Below are positions 12,008 to 23,275 of a stretch of 64,000 nucleotides of DNA, piece by piece (position 1 is the stretch's first letter; each line of letters opens with the position of its first letter). Both the position numbers and the translations under genes were made by a program. The stretch is from Epiperipatus broadwayi. Its lineage: Eukaryota > Onychophora > Udeonychophora > Euonychophora > Peripatidae. Below the pieces are notes generated by a model, which searched no databases, was not told the DNA's origin, and was given only the letters and a program-made list of their open reading frames with translations. Location: assembly GCA_028023455.1 (NCBI GenBank), contig JAQFVV010006306.1:4059001-4123000 (forward strand). Direction: 5' to 3'.

Positions 12008-12160
12008 GAAGTATTCAGTGCCTTACCGGACATTTCAGAATTAATAAAAGCAAGAGCTAGTGAATAATTTATTTCAACAAATATGGAGACAGTTTTTAAT
12101 GAAATTGAAATTTCAAAAACTGGTGCAGTAAATATTGCAATGAAAAATAAAATAAACTAA
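12008..12160 (+). pseudogene. coding-like segment with one internal stop
   Basis: After an AG at 12,006-12,007 the plus strand reads EVFSALPDISELIKARASE, a stop, then NMETVFNEIEISKTGAVNIA and more to a second stop. It is helical-looking but not recognised, and could be a decayed exon or chance. Confidence 0.25.
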
Positions 12161-12640
12161 ATTTAAAGAATATTCTGAGTTGCTCCCATTTTGTGAATAC
12201 TTTTTCAGTATCCCTATACAGACATTGTGTAACTTTTATAATTATTTATTATTATTATATACAAGAACTTTCAATTTAGAACCAATTAAAGACAAAGTTT
12301 GTAAAGCAAAATTTTCATTTAAGCATATGCAAAAATTGGGTAATCTACATTTGATTTAAACCATAAATATACTAGGCTTATGGGAAACGGAATTGTAGTT
12401 TGTAATGTAAAGGTCCTAATATAGAGTGAAAGCCAGTTCAATAACAAAGAAAAAAAAATTTTTTTATATACTTGTTTTATTTTAATTGTGTTGGAACCAT
12501 TATTAACAATTAGTAGAATATATTTTTTAATATATAAATACCACTAAATGATGATGATGATGATAACAATATTGTCTACTATTTGGAAGTTCATAAGATA
12601 TTCAAAATCCAGATCCACATCCTTAGCACAACGATTTAAG
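12161..12640. other. AT-rich spacer with a (GAT)n microsatellite
   Basis: A short GAT run lies at about 12,549-12,562. Otherwise nothing was recognised. Confidence 0.4.
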
Positions 12641-12691
12641 CATCACATGATCACCATCTCTTATGCTAGCACATAATTGTTTATAAACAAG

Positions 12692-12952
12692 GCAAAACTC
12701 TCCATACAGTAGTGCCACCCTGTGCCAACCAGAGTAATCAATGGATGCCAGAAGGCTTGTGCACCTAGATCTTAGGATCTAGGTGCAGTGCTCTCAGATT
12801 CAAAGCTCCTCACTGATGAAGGTCATAAACCAGAAACTAGTCTGGGGATATTGGATGAGTAGGCATTAGATAGGGATTTTATGCACAAGCCTTCTGGCAT
12901 CCATTGATTATTCTGGTTGGCACAGGGTGGCACTACTGTATGGAGAGTTTTG
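12692..12952 (+). mobile_element. A-family foldback element with ribozyme
   Basis: Arms 12,692-12,762 and 12,882-12,952 are inverted copies of 71 bases with about one mismatch. They start GCAAAACTCTCCATACAG. Between them lie a perfect 24-base palindrome CACCTAGATCTT/AGGATCTAGGTG-like (about 12,761-12,785) and the ribozyme. Confidence 0.8.
12808..12847 (+). ncRNA. hammerhead ribozyme, A family
   Basis: Stem I CCTCA/TGGGG (one G-T wobble), core CTGATGA, stem II GGT/ACC flanked by an A-A mismatch, GAAA, palindromic stem III ACTAGT, cleavage after GTC. All core bases intact. Confidence 0.8.
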
Positions 12953-13391
12953 TCACAACGATTTAACTTAATTGAATTTTTTTTTTTTTCAGTTTGAAAT
13001 TAATGAAGAATCTTTAGTTCTTGAATCTGTTTCTCTATAACTGACAAAATGGTGCAGAGCATAAATTTCACTATTATCATTAGAAAAAAAAGGTAAAATT
13101 ATTAATGCTACAAAATGATTACAATACTTTTTTTTGTAATTTATTATAAATTCAACATTGATATAAATAGCAGGTTGAAAAGAAAAAACACTTGCATAGC
13201 TTTTATGCTACGAATTATAATATGTATTCATATTGAAATAAAACGATTAAGTTTATTTTTTTTACAATTAGTTGTATAAAACAGGCAAAACTTTCCATAC
13301 AGTAGTGCCATTCAGTGCAAAGCGAGAGTAATCAATGGATGCCAGAAGGCTTGTGCATAAAATCCCTATCTAGTGCCTACTCATCCAATAT

Positions 13392-13431
13392 CCTCAGACT
13401 AGTTTCTGGCTTGTGGCCTTCATCAGTGAGG
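13392..13431 (-). ncRNA. hammerhead ribozyme, A family
   Basis: Stem I CCTCA/TGAGG, CTGATGA, stem II GGCC/GCC region with loop ACAA, GAAA, ACTAGTC. Stem I here is fully Watson-Crick (TGAGG replaces TGGGG). Confidence 0.8.
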
Positions 13432-13764
13432 AGCCTTGGATTTGAGACACTGCACCTAGATCTTAGTGCCACTCAGTGCAAGCCAGAGTAATCAATGGAT
13501 GCCAGAAGGCTTGTGCATAAAATCCCTATCTAGTGCCTACTCATCCAATATGCCAGACTAGTTTCTAGTTTGTGGCTATTCCTATAAATAATTAAACTGC
13601 CTTTTCATTATTGTGTTCAGTAATAGTTTTAACAAGGCTGTAAACCTTAGCAATGAGCGTCTGAAAAAATCGTCACTAGGGACCTCTGTAGGTCTTTAAA
13701 ACACATGCTTATGCTATGAAGAAAAGAGAGACTTTTTACAGTAAAATTTACTACAGTCCAATAT

Positions 13765-13805
13765 CCTTAGACTAGTTTCTGGCTTGTGGCCTTCATCAGT
13801 GAGGA
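13765..13805 (-). ncRNA. hammerhead ribozyme, A family
   Basis: Same core as its duplicate 372 bp upstream, with stem I partner changed to TAAGG, which costs pairs. Confidence 0.7.
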
Positions 13806-14228
13806 GCCTTGGATTTGAGAACACTGCACCTAGATCTTAGTGCCACTCAGTGCAAACCAGAGTTATCAATGGATGCCAGAAGGCTTGTGCATAAAATCCC
13901 TATCTAGTGCCTACTCATCCAATATCCCCAGACTAGTTTCTAGTTTGTGGCTATTCCTATAAATAATTAAACCGCCTTTTCATTATTGTGTTCAGTAAAC
14001 TTTTTACAGTAAAATTTACTACAGTCCAATTATAAACCAGAAAGGCAAATTTTAAAACAGTCAAAATATTTAAGGTTTAATTCATGATAACTTTCCACAT
14101 AAAATCTAGAATGCAGTAAGAAACTAAAAATAAATTTTTGAATACGGTAAGTAGAGGCGGTTAATTATTTAGATCATTTGAATAATTACATCTATTTATT
14201 ATTGTGTTTATATTTCATACATATACAA

Positions 14229-14329
14229 TCAACTGTCACAAAGCAGATGGCTTCGTTTCAAGGAATCTTCAGATAATAAAAGAAAAAACCATTTAATCCT
14301 CATAAGTGATGGTTTGAAATTTGCTTTCC
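14229..14329 (-). CDS. candidate last exon of four-exon minus-strand gene
   Basis: Begins after TTTATTTGAATTTCATAG with two bases that complete a Gly codon left open by the exon at 15,264-15,317. It continues KANFKPSLMRIKWFFLLLSE and ends CDS-stop at 14,229-14,231. An AATAAA lies about 35 bases beyond. No donor GT interrupts the frame. The latter half is hydrophobic and may be less reliable. Confidence 0.4.
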
Positions 14330-14477
14330 CTATGAAATTCAAATAAATTATGGTTAAAAATTCAATAATAAATATAATGTTCCAAAGCAAACTTGAGTTG
14401 GATAGCTGGGTTTGAAGACATATAGATGTCTGAAAATTTCAGATTTACCACTCAATAGATAACTTTTAGTTAAATGC

Positions 14478-14725
14478 TGGCTTTGGGTTAGTGTTTTTGG
14501 ATCTAGTGTCTGAACCTACCCTAGCAACTCTCTGAGGAGTGCCAGAGCACGAAACCATGGTCAGAGGTTTGGGGGGAGAAGTCCTGACAGAGATATTTTA
14601 AATGCTTTCTCTAGCTAAGCATTTATCATAAAGCTTGTAGAGGAATTGGCAATCCTCATTGTTTATAACTTACAAGCTTAAAAGTATAGGGTCATGTGAT
14701 CTATGACTCTTATTTTGACTATTAA
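14478..14725 (+). mobile_element. E-family ribozyme repeat, copy 2
   Basis: Aligns end to end with 8,329-8,590 apart from a shorter G run. Confidence 0.7.
14528..14566 (+). ncRNA. hammerhead ribozyme, E family (best in window)
   Basis: Stem I CTCT/AGAG, core CTGAGGA, stem II GTGC/GCAC with loop CAGA, GAAA, stem III within palindrome ACCATGGT, cleavage after GTC. Every helix is Watson-Crick and every invariant core base is correct. Confidence 0.9.
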
Positions 14726-15263
14726 TGTAATAGCATCCTAAAAACAGGCTTTAAAATATATAAAATTAAACTTTCTAATGTTTAACAGATTTTTTGAAGA
14801 ATGTGAATTGAGAGATAATTTCTATAATGTAACAGACAATTCTACATTTAGGAGGGGGATATCTTTTTATACCTTTACATTCAATAATACATATTTAACC
14901 ACTATAGCTGTATTCATTGGTAAATATTCTATCAACTAAGTCCTACTAGCTACAACTGTTTGTTTATCCATCCATCTACATATGTAATGTATATACAATT
15001 TCTGCACATGTGGATTATAGTTACAACAAGCAGGTTTGAAAAGAAAAGTTATATAAGAGATATTCATATTTTCAAGGTTGAAGACTTTCGATATCTTTAC
15101 CATATGCACTACATACATATATGAACAAATATAAACATACACAAATTAAAATTGAAAGTTTTGAAACATCAAAACATGCTTTTTTTTTTTTTTGACCTTC
15201 AAATAATACATAAGATTAGCCTAGATGAAGATTTCTATTAATACTGCTTCTAAATTCACTTAC
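14726..15263. other. intron-like spacer
   Basis: Lies between two candidate exons. AT-rich, no repeat recognised. Confidence 0.4.
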
Positions 15264-15317
15264 CATCTTTGAACAAGCCATCAGGGAAAACCGCCAGATA
15301 ATATACTTGCCAAATGC
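15264..15317 (-). CDS. candidate internal exon of four-exon gene
   Basis: A 54-bp open segment with excellent splice signals: CCTTTTTTCAG before it and GTAAGT after it on the minus strand. In the phase set by its neighbour it reads S-IWQVYYLAVFPDGLFKD-(G). The upstream exon gives one base and this exon two to make the Ser codon, and it leaves one base that pairs with two from the next exon to make Gly. I do not recognise the protein. FPDG faintly recalls sorting-nexin C-terminal domains, but that is not strong enough to name. Confidence 0.6.
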
Positions 15318-17642
15318 CTGAAAAAAGGATTTAATATTTTAAAATGATATACTGCAATATAAGTTTCGTTTCTTAATTTTTAATTCTTTCTGCAGAAATA
15401 ATTATAATGGACAAATGAGGCACTAAGTGAAGAAAGTATGAAAGGCATAACAACAACAACAACAAAAAAAACAGCATTAAATTAGATTTAATTCATATAT
15501 AAAATATTTTCAATTTTTTGAAAATTACAACCTCTAACACAAATCAATATGTATGTGTATATATGTGTGTGTGTGTGTGCCTATATGCTTTTCAGTAAAT
15601 GTATTAAAATAGACTTTAAAAAAAAAAGGGGGGGGGGTTTCTCCATCATTCCTCCTCACATGCAAATATATGGGATACTGGATAGATATACTCATCAGAC
15701 TAGTTAATGCAAGTTTTCAAGATTTTTTTTTCTTTATTTCTTGTCTTTCTTACCCCAGCTAAGATCAGTTATAAAGATATATTATGTAGGGAAATGAATT
15801 TTAATTCTGTACAATTCAATACTAATTTTACAAAATTTGAGTGAAAAGATAAACTAAAACAATTTGACTTTATATTTCGAATGGTGAGAGATTCTTTGAC
15901 TAACAACTGATTAAATATATTTCATATGCATACCCATACATGCAAAGATGAACACCTGCAACACCATCGATTTGAGAAGAACATATTATCTTACAACAAA
16001 AACTCTTGCATAATATGCAGAATAAATTGTATAATATTTTCAAAGGATTTAGAGGAATATTAAGACATTTCTCATGTAGAAAAAAACTTGACTTCTCTGA
16101 GAAATATTAAGGGAGAATATCAAACTTTTATTTGTTCAAGGAAAGGTATTTGAACTCTGCAACATTTAAATTAAACAATTGGAGAGTTTATGGGTAAAAC
16201 ATTTCATTTGACTTAGGCAAATCATTGATTGCAAAGCTCTATGAAATGGAATACTATCATCTTAGAAGATAAAAGTGTTGACATGAGATTAACATTAAAT
16301 ATTCAAAAGGTTTGTAGATGCAAAACAACCATTCAGAGTAATCTCTAAAAAAAAAATCCAAGATATAGATATTCAAATAGTAAGTTTCACTATCATGTTT
16401 CATCATAATAAGATCTCCGTCTGTTAAATAAGCTCTCTAACAAGCAAGAACTAGACATAAACTTATTCATGGTTGGAAAATGTATATATTCATCCAACCA
16501 ATTAAAATGATTCAATTATATATTACTAAATTCTTATTCTCCTAACACTATTACATTAGAATTGTAGTATTCACAAAAAAGAGCCACTTTAAAACAGCAG
16601 CGTATAAATTATTTTTATAGAGAAATGTTCAGATACATATTCATTGCTACAGCGACATTTCACTTCTGTGGTTTTTTTTGCCCAAAAAATGTTAACTGAA
16701 TCTGTTTATTAAGCATTTTTAATTTGCCACCATAATTAATTGGTTCAGATCTTCTGCCCCATTTTTAGAAAATTTAGTCATTATTAAGATTGTTGATCTT
16801 GAAAGATTAAGCAGTTTTGAATAAATGTCCCAGCTTTTTAACACCGATACTATCGAACTTACATTAAACATCTAAATTTGACATGTGACTAAATCAAGGC
16901 TCTGCAACTAAAATATATTAAAATCATATAACGTCTGAATTTGACATGTGTTCTGCAACTAAAATATATTAAAATCATTTTTGCACTTGAAAAAAAGTTT
17001 TTGTTATTACATTATTTATATTAATAATAATAAAATAAAATAAAGAAGTTTAAAGCTAACAATTTATAGTTTTTATGAAATATAAAATAGTATGTGATAT
17101 AGGCAAATATTCGTTAACATATAACCCAAAATGACAAGACAATTACATAAAAAAATAAAGTTGTACATATTAAGGCTTTCACATTAGAACACCAAATTAT
17201 ATAACAGTAGATATACATCAACAGCTAATAAATAATCAGTTTGTTCCTCCAGCTATGGTAAAGCTTGCAATTGAATATTGTTAGTATTACCAGTTTTATT
17301 TCTTGCTTTTCTAAAAACAATGTTTCATAAGAAAACCGTAACTTATAGAAGGCAGATTAGTGACTTAAGGCAGATAACCATCTGTGGTCACATTTTTCCT
17401 GTTACCATATCCCAATCTGAATACAATGAATAATTAAAAGTATGGAGTAAAGAACAAAGAAAATACCAAGTGTTAAAATAATAATAATAATAACAAAATA
17501 ATAATTATGCTTGATATTGAAGTTGACACTTAACAAAAAAAATAGATATTAATAAAATAATTAAATATAATATATCAATTCCACAGTTCTTCTTTCCAAA
17601 ATAGTTCATAGAAATAAAACAAACAAAACTCCTTTTTAAAAC
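15318..17642. other. intron-like AT-rich stretch
   Basis: Contains an A9-G9 homopolymer junction near 15,620, a (GT)n run near 15,565 and a small local duplication near 16,870-16,980. No further exon with matching phase was found. Confidence 0.4.
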
Positions 17643-17963
17643 TTGTTTTTTATATGATTATAATGATGCAAACCCCCCCCCCCAATGTTTAGACTATTTG
17701 CTATAGTCTTTTTCAAGGTACACTTATCTCCCACTCCCCTGTTTTATTACAAACAATCACAACCTAAACACAAAAATGTTTGTGTTTAGGTTGTGATTGT
17801 TTGTAATAAAACGGGAGTGGGAGTTTTTGTGTTTAGGTTGTGATTGTTTGTAATAAAACAGGGGAGTGGGAGATAAGTGTACCTTGAAAAAGACTATAGG
17901 AAATAGTCTAAACGTTGGATTTTTTTTTTTTTTTTGCATCATTATAGTCATATAAAAAACAAG
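17643..17963. repeat. foldback repeat with ribozyme-like ends
   Basis: Arm 17,643-17,775 is the inverse of about 17,826-17,963. The centre has a direct duplication (17,780-17,823 and 17,826-17,870). Near each outer edge is an AGACTAT hairpin followed by TAAACGTTGG (right end, 17,882-17,918), reminiscent of a decayed D-type hammerhead. Confidence 0.6.
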
Positions 17964-18338
17964 ACTATTTCACTCATAATATTTATGCTAACACAGAAAA
18001 ATATCCATTGTTCTCTAATAATTTAATAGAAAATGTATTAAAATGTTATAAAATATATTTTTTATAAATTAAATGTCTATAATGTTCATCAAATGCAAAT
18101 GTGGATCAAAATTAGCATTATTGAATAGATCTAGTTATGTGATTTGAATATTTAATTTTTAAGAAACCATAATATTTAAATGTTAATTGATACAAACATG
18201 CTAATATATTTATACGAAATATAATGTTTGTATATAGAACAAACACAAGCCAGTTTAACAAGTTCTTTTAAAAACAATTACAAAAGTATATTTACTTTCT
18301 TTTCTTTCAGCACTTGTAATTCAAAGTAAACACATTTG
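17964..18338. other. AT-rich spacer
   Basis: No feature recognised. Confidence 0.4.
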
Positions 18339-19565
18339 CCATGTCTATTAAAAGAAGAATTATTTTTTTACCCATAAAATAATATGCTTATCATGCTTTA
18401 AACTATCCACTAGTCATATTCATGTCAATCTAACATTATAACAAGTGTCATCTGTTATACCAAGATATTTAAATATTCCCGGCAAAAATGTAAATTATTT
18501 AATTTACATAAACCACTTTTTCAACAAAGGGATACAAGTACTTTTTTTATCAATATGATGCACGTTATTGGTTATGTGCCAGGCTTATCTTGACTTTGCA
18601 CTTTCTGTCATCTCTTTCAAGAACACACTATACTGGTCTCAGTGATTCAAAGACTCATAATGCATCTCATGTTCCAAGAACATAAACCTGGATTCTGTGT
18701 TGGTTTTGACCTTTGACTTTGCACTTTCTGTCATCTCTTTCAAGAACACACTATACTGGCCTCAGTGGTTCTAAGACTCATAATGTGTCTCATATTCCAA
18801 GAACATAAACCTGGATTGTGTGTTGGTTTTGACTTGAGTATAAAGATATCTGCACTGGGCAACGCTAGTTGCAATGTTTGCATATGATTCATAAAATAAA
18901 CAGCCTTGCAAATGGAGTTGTTCCATTCGATCTTTGTACATAACAAAAGGGGTCTGCTCCTGGGATAGACTGTCTTTGATATTGCTTATCAAATGATTTA
19001 ACTTGGGCGGAGTCTGAAAGTTGACATTATATGTATCAAAGCAAATTTCACTTAAATTTTGTGATACTCCCAGAGCAGGCCCCTCAAGTTGTTTACAAGA
19101 TTAAATGCAACAACTCCATTTGTAAGGCTGATTACTTCATGAATCACATGCAAACATTGCAACTAGGGTCGCCCAGTATAGATATCTTTATACCCAGGCC
19201 AAAACCAACACAGAATCCAAGTTTATGTTCTTGGAAAATGAGATCTAATATGGTCATGCCTTTGAGCCACTGAGGCCAGTATAGTGGGTTCTTGAAAGAG
19301 ATGACAGAAAGCGCAATGTCAAAAAAGCCTGGCACGTAGCCTATAATGCACACACTATTAATAAACAAAGAGACTTGTATCCCTTTGTCGAAAAGTGCAT
19401 TATGTAAATTAAATACACTTTTGACAGGAACATTTAAATACCCTGGTATAACAGATGTCATTTGTTATAATGTTAGATTGCTATGAATATAACTTGGGGA
19501 TAGTTCAAAACATGCTAAGCATATTATTTACGGATAAAAAATAATTTTTTCCTTAATAGACATGG
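18339..19565. repeat. large inverted repeat with internal tandem duplication
   Basis: The left arm starts CCATGTCTATTA (18,339) and the right arm ends TAATAGACATGG (19,565). Homology continues to a centre near 19,020, giving arms of about 500-650 bp. A 123-bp block in the left arm is duplicated in tandem (18,591-18,713 and 18,714-18,836). Weakly open frames in both arms (for example 19,144-19,461) are mirror images of each other and share no recognised domain, so they are not called genes. Confidence 0.75.
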
Positions 19566-20094
19566 AGAATGTATATACATCGAATTAAAAATATATTATA
19601 TATAAATTTTATTATGAAAGTAATGATTTTTGAGTTTCAATTGAAATAAAATCTACTATGATACCTTTTTTTTTTTATGGGAATAATTAAAAAAATCATA
19701 AATATAATACAGTGATATGATCAAATGCTTATCTACAATCATAAAGTTATTTTGTTTCCCAATTGTTATTATTTTTTCAGATAGAAGTTAATAGTGCAGA
19801 TAGAAAAAGAAAATAAATGTAGATAAATTACAAATAAAAGAAAACTGTTTACGAAATATATTTTCAAAAATATATTTATGCACACAAAAAAATTATCAAT
19901 AAATGTTCTCAATGAAAGAAAATATTTAAAAAATCAAAATCAAAAGCTTTTCTTAAAAAAATTATATAAACTACTGTATTATTATTCCAGTTATATGAAG
20001 CAAAGATACATGTCATTATTACTTGGCTCTACTTTCTTAACATTTATAATTTTGATGAAATAGGGTGAAATGAAAAAGTCACTAAAATAGATGA
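19566..20094. other. AT-rich spacer
   Basis: No feature recognised. Confidence 0.4.
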
Positions 20095-20720
20095 CAATAA
20101 ACATCACATGACCACCTCCTCTTATGCTTGTGTATAACTGTTGTTAAAACAGGCAAAACTCACTATATATATATAGCCACATACAGCAAGCTAGAGTAAT
20201 CAATGGATGCCAGAAGGCTTGTGCATAAAATCCCCATCTAGCGCCTACTCATCCAACATCCCCAGACTAGTTTCTGGCTTATGGCCTTCATCAGTGAGGA
20301 GTCTTGGATCTGAGAGCACTGCATCTAGATCTTAGGATCTAATGCAACCCTCCAGCAACCACCTTTTATCTCCATTTAACTACTAAACTGTGAGTCTTAA
20401 ACTGAAAATACCTTAATGTTTTCAACCCAAGCCCATTAGCTTATATAGTCATATGGGTCTGAACCCAGTTCAGTGCCCATACATTTTGGTGTCTGGTTCT
20501 TTAATAACCATAGCCACCACTATCCTATTAGGCAGGATTGGTTTAAAGCCAATAAACATCACATAACCACCTCCTCTTATGCTTGTGTATAACTTGTGGA
20601 TGAATAGGCACTAGATGGGGATTTTATGCACAAACCTTCTGGCATCCATTGATTACTCTAGCTTGCTGTCGGTGGCAATATATATAGTGAGTTTTGTCTC
20701 TTTTAAAATAGATGACAAGA
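20095..20720 (-). repeat. A-family ribozyme repeat, full unit plus inverted end
   Basis: The unit edge ACATCACAT-ACC-... TTATGCTTGTG occurs at 20,100 and again near 20,554 (period about 454 bp), so this is one full unit and the start of a second. The second is replaced by an inverted copy of the first arm (20,600-20,700). Antisense of the unit contains GGGTTCAGACCC, a B-box-like motif. Confidence 0.75.
20260..20299 (-). ncRNA. hammerhead ribozyme, A family (consensus copy)
   Basis: CCTCA / CTGATGA / GGC-loop-GCC / GAAA / ACTAGT-C / TGGGG. The A-A mismatch at the base of stem II, where a G-C pair is usual, is shared by the whole family. Confidence 0.85.
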
Positions 20721-20850
20721 AGTTTTATCTTCTCATAATCATAGCCAGAGAGTTGAATGAGCATGATGGAAAATTTAAATATTCATCACACACATTTATT
20801 TCCGTTGTGCTCATTCAACTCGCTGGCTATGATTATGAGAAGACAAAACT
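20721..20850. repeat. 43-bp inverted repeat hairpin
   Basis: Arms 20,721-20,763 and 20,808-20,850 pair with few mismatches around a 44-base loop. It adjoins the A repeat. No ribozyme core is visible. Confidence 0.6.
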
Positions 20851-21087
20851 TTTCGGAAGCACTCAGCCATTAATTTTATTATTTGTAATTAGCTTCACCA
20901 ATACCTGCATTTTAGCGCATTTAGACATATTAAAAAGATATATAAAATTAGATGTTATCATTATAACGCACTAGGTAATATATATATATTAAAGAGTATC
21001 AAGCAACCACTATGAAATACATATAGAAAGTTTCTTAAATTTATGCACAAGTTTATTGTTGATGGTAATGAAAATACGCCAGCTTAC

Positions 21088-21124
21088 TAGAAGTGTTTTC
21101 CAAATCTTTTATGTTTTCAATAAG
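21088..21124 (-). CDS. candidate internal exon of four-exon gene
   Basis: 37 bp preceded by a very strong acceptor (CTTCCACTTCCACCTCCTCT then CAG) and followed by GTAAGC. It reads LIENIKDLENTS plus one base, in phase with both neighbours. The intron to the exon at 21,321 is 196 bp. Confidence 0.6.
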
Positions 21125-21320
21125 CTGAGAGGAGGTGGAAGTGGAAGAAGTCATGACAATGATGATGATGATGAAGAAACAGCAGCAGTAACTAAATACC
21201 TACTTTTATTTTTCAATACCAATAATCAATAAAAAAATCAGAGATCATTTGTAATAATATATTAATATTATTTAAGCCTGTGTAATACTTCAAAATACAT
21301 TTACCCAAACGAAGCCTTAC
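21125..21320 (-). other. short intron
   Basis: GTAAGG at the 5' side, CCTCCTCTCAG at the 3' side on the minus strand. It holds a GAT-type microsatellite (about 21,160-21,176). Confidence 0.5.
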
Positions 21321-21389
21321 ATGCTTTACTTTTTTGGGGTTAAATGTCTGTTTGGCTTCAGCTAATCTTTCCATATTATTAATGTACAT
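21321..21389 (-). CDS. candidate first coding exon of four-exon gene
   Basis: Starts with ATG at 21,389-21,387 and reads MYINNMERLAEAKQTF then NPKKVKH directly to GTAAGG. No AG acceptor lies immediately upstream although the upstream sequence is pyrimidine-rich, so this is either the first coding exon or an exon whose acceptor is degraded. With the three downstream exons (21,088-21,124; 15,264-15,317; 14,229-14,329) the joined frame stays open for about 86 codons. The function is unknown. Confidence 0.5.
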
Positions 21390-22270
21390 TTCATGAAAAA
21401 TGAAAAATGTAAGATAAGTTACAACTTACAAACAATTTATTACTGATAAAGAAATTGACATAAATTAGTTTACTTTGCATAAAAAAAACAAAAAAAAAAC
21501 AAGTTTTTTAACACCATCTTTTTTGGTTTAATAGTCTTTAATAGGGTGATTGTAGTTATGTGCAATGTATTTTAATGGAATTATTGAAAATAAGATTTTG
21601 TCAGTTAAAAAATATGAATCAATTTTTTCCTCCTCTCCTCACACAAAAGCAAAAATGATAACCATATGATGAGTGACCTCCTTATAATTGTTTCCATAAT
21701 ATTTTTGTGGTGCCATTTTTCCCATTTATAATAATGATTTATTCTAAAATTCCTCTATAAAGAACATCCGTGAAATATGACAGGCTTAATCAAATTTCTT
21801 ATCTGACCTAGTACTTCGTGACACCTCTTTGCTATTCACTGAACCTTTATTTCATTAACAAAAATTAATGTGTCTGTGAAAGTATATTCATATATCCAAT
21901 TTTGGATTTCGCTTATATTCTCTGTTAGTCAAAACATTATAGCTGTTGTTGTATACTGTACGTATAAATTAACAGGCACATTAATAAAAAAGGATATATG
22001 ATTGACTAAAAAGAATTTTCTTCTTAATTATTATTAACATTATTACTAATTTCAACAGCACACAAATATTTTTTACTACTGCTTGAATAGTAACATTTAG
22101 GATTATAACCATATCACAGAACTCTCATTCCAAATACGTTACTCAGAATTACTTTGCAGTTACATAAAGAATCATTTTTAATAAACTGGCAAATACTTTG
22201 ATGAATGAAAAGTAAAATTGTATTTTTTTTTTTTAAGATTTTTTTTAAAAATTTGATTAATAGTTGGGAT
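21390..22270. other. AT-rich spacer
   Basis: No supported feature. Confidence 0.4.
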
Positions 22271-22400
22271 TAGGAGATATAATGTTCTAAAGAAGATTGC
22301 TGGGGCAATGGAAACTGTAAACTGTATAAAAGGGTGAAAAATAAAGCATCATAAAAGTAGTAAAGTGCTTGGACAATTGAGTATTATATGGTGAAATTGT
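22271..22400 (+). repeat. F-family ribozyme repeat fragment
   Basis: Ribozyme part followed by the family tail (AATAAAGCATC... then GTAGTAAAGTGC and ATTATATGG). Confidence 0.6.
22283..22324 (+). ncRNA. hammerhead ribozyme, F family (decayed)
   Basis: The core reads CTAAAGA (G lost), stem II GATTG/CAAT, GAAACTGTA, and AACT after the cleavage site. Probably inactive. Confidence 0.5.
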
Positions 22401-23160
22401 ATTTGCAAGTTTATTAAAAATGATTCCTTATGAATCTGCCGGCAAGATAATTCTGAATAACGTAATTGGAACGAGAATGTTCTGTGGTATTATTATTAAC
22501 ATTTGTAACTAAATTAATCATCAACATTTTTTCTCTTACTGTCTACGTATTTTCTTTTATTTTACTGTTTTCAAAAATTTAAGTTAGTGCAAAATCTTGT
22601 CATTATGAGCCTCTTATGCTACTGGTTATTTCTCTGCAATAATAATAATGGGCTTGTGTTTGTGAACCATATTACCAACTTTTAAATACACCAATAACAA
22701 TCCTGATTACCATCTTTATTGTTTGTTTTTTTTACTCCATCTTTTTTTTTTAGAAATTATTAATGGCTATCCCTATTTACAAATTGTTGATGATGATTCA
22801 CAACTTCCTAAAGTTATTTTTTTCCAAAAATGTTTACTTTCTTTTTTTTGTTTTGTTTAAATTTTCTTGAAATCCAGTTTAGAAATTTGATTCACTTCTT
22901 TGGAAAAAATATGTCTAAGTATCATATACATAAATAATCATTGATACAATATATTTAAAAAGGCGTATTCTATTCCATAAATTTTTGAATGACATCATAA
23001 TAATATCTTTCCCCCTTCACCTTTATATTTCATTTTCAATCTCTTCTAATTAATTCTAACATACAGCTCTCAATATTTTACTAAACTGAATGTAGACTGT
23101 AATTTTCTATTAAGTATCCAAGATATTTTTATCAACAAATAAACATTAATACAACGTAGA
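22401..23160. other. AT-rich spacer
   Basis: No supported feature. Confidence 0.4.
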
Positions 23161-23275
23161 ATATAACGAGCGTGCTAATAGCTCTTAACAAGCTTTTCCG
23201 AATATCTCTAAACCCAAATCGGTTTAGGAATATTTGGAAAAGCTTGTTAAGAGCTATTAGTATGCTCATTATATT
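23161..23275. repeat. short foldback made of B-family ends
   Basis: Arms 23,161-23,205 and 23,228-23,275 contain AGCGTGCTAATAGCTC then TTAACAAGCTTTT, the terminal sequence of the B array at 31.8-33.0 kb, as an inverted pair with a 22-base loop. The following GTCACGTGATGTATGACTTG resembles the next B block. Confidence 0.65.

Larger units (their letters stand above)
13270..14035 (-). repeat. A-family repeat with a segmental duplication
   Basis: Block 13,389-13,762 is repeated from 13,761 to about 14,030 (offset 372 at the start, 268 at the end), the later copy lacking about 105 bp found at 13,621-13,730. Each block carries one full ribozyme and a second, half ribozyme that lacks CTGATGA (13,553-13,580 and 13,926-13,950). 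Confidence 0.7.

Noticed and set aside
12024-12053. 30-bp minus-strand exon with GTAAGG donor
   Set aside because: Overlaps a better plus-strand frame and would conflict with the exon at 14,229-14,329.
16733-16817. Minus-strand exon-like frame (MTKFSKNGAEDLNQLIM)
   Set aside because: Weak donor and phases incompatible with the four-exon model.
20615-20974. 119-codon open frame across the A repeat and hairpin
   Set aside because: It reads through two inverted repeats and has no domain.
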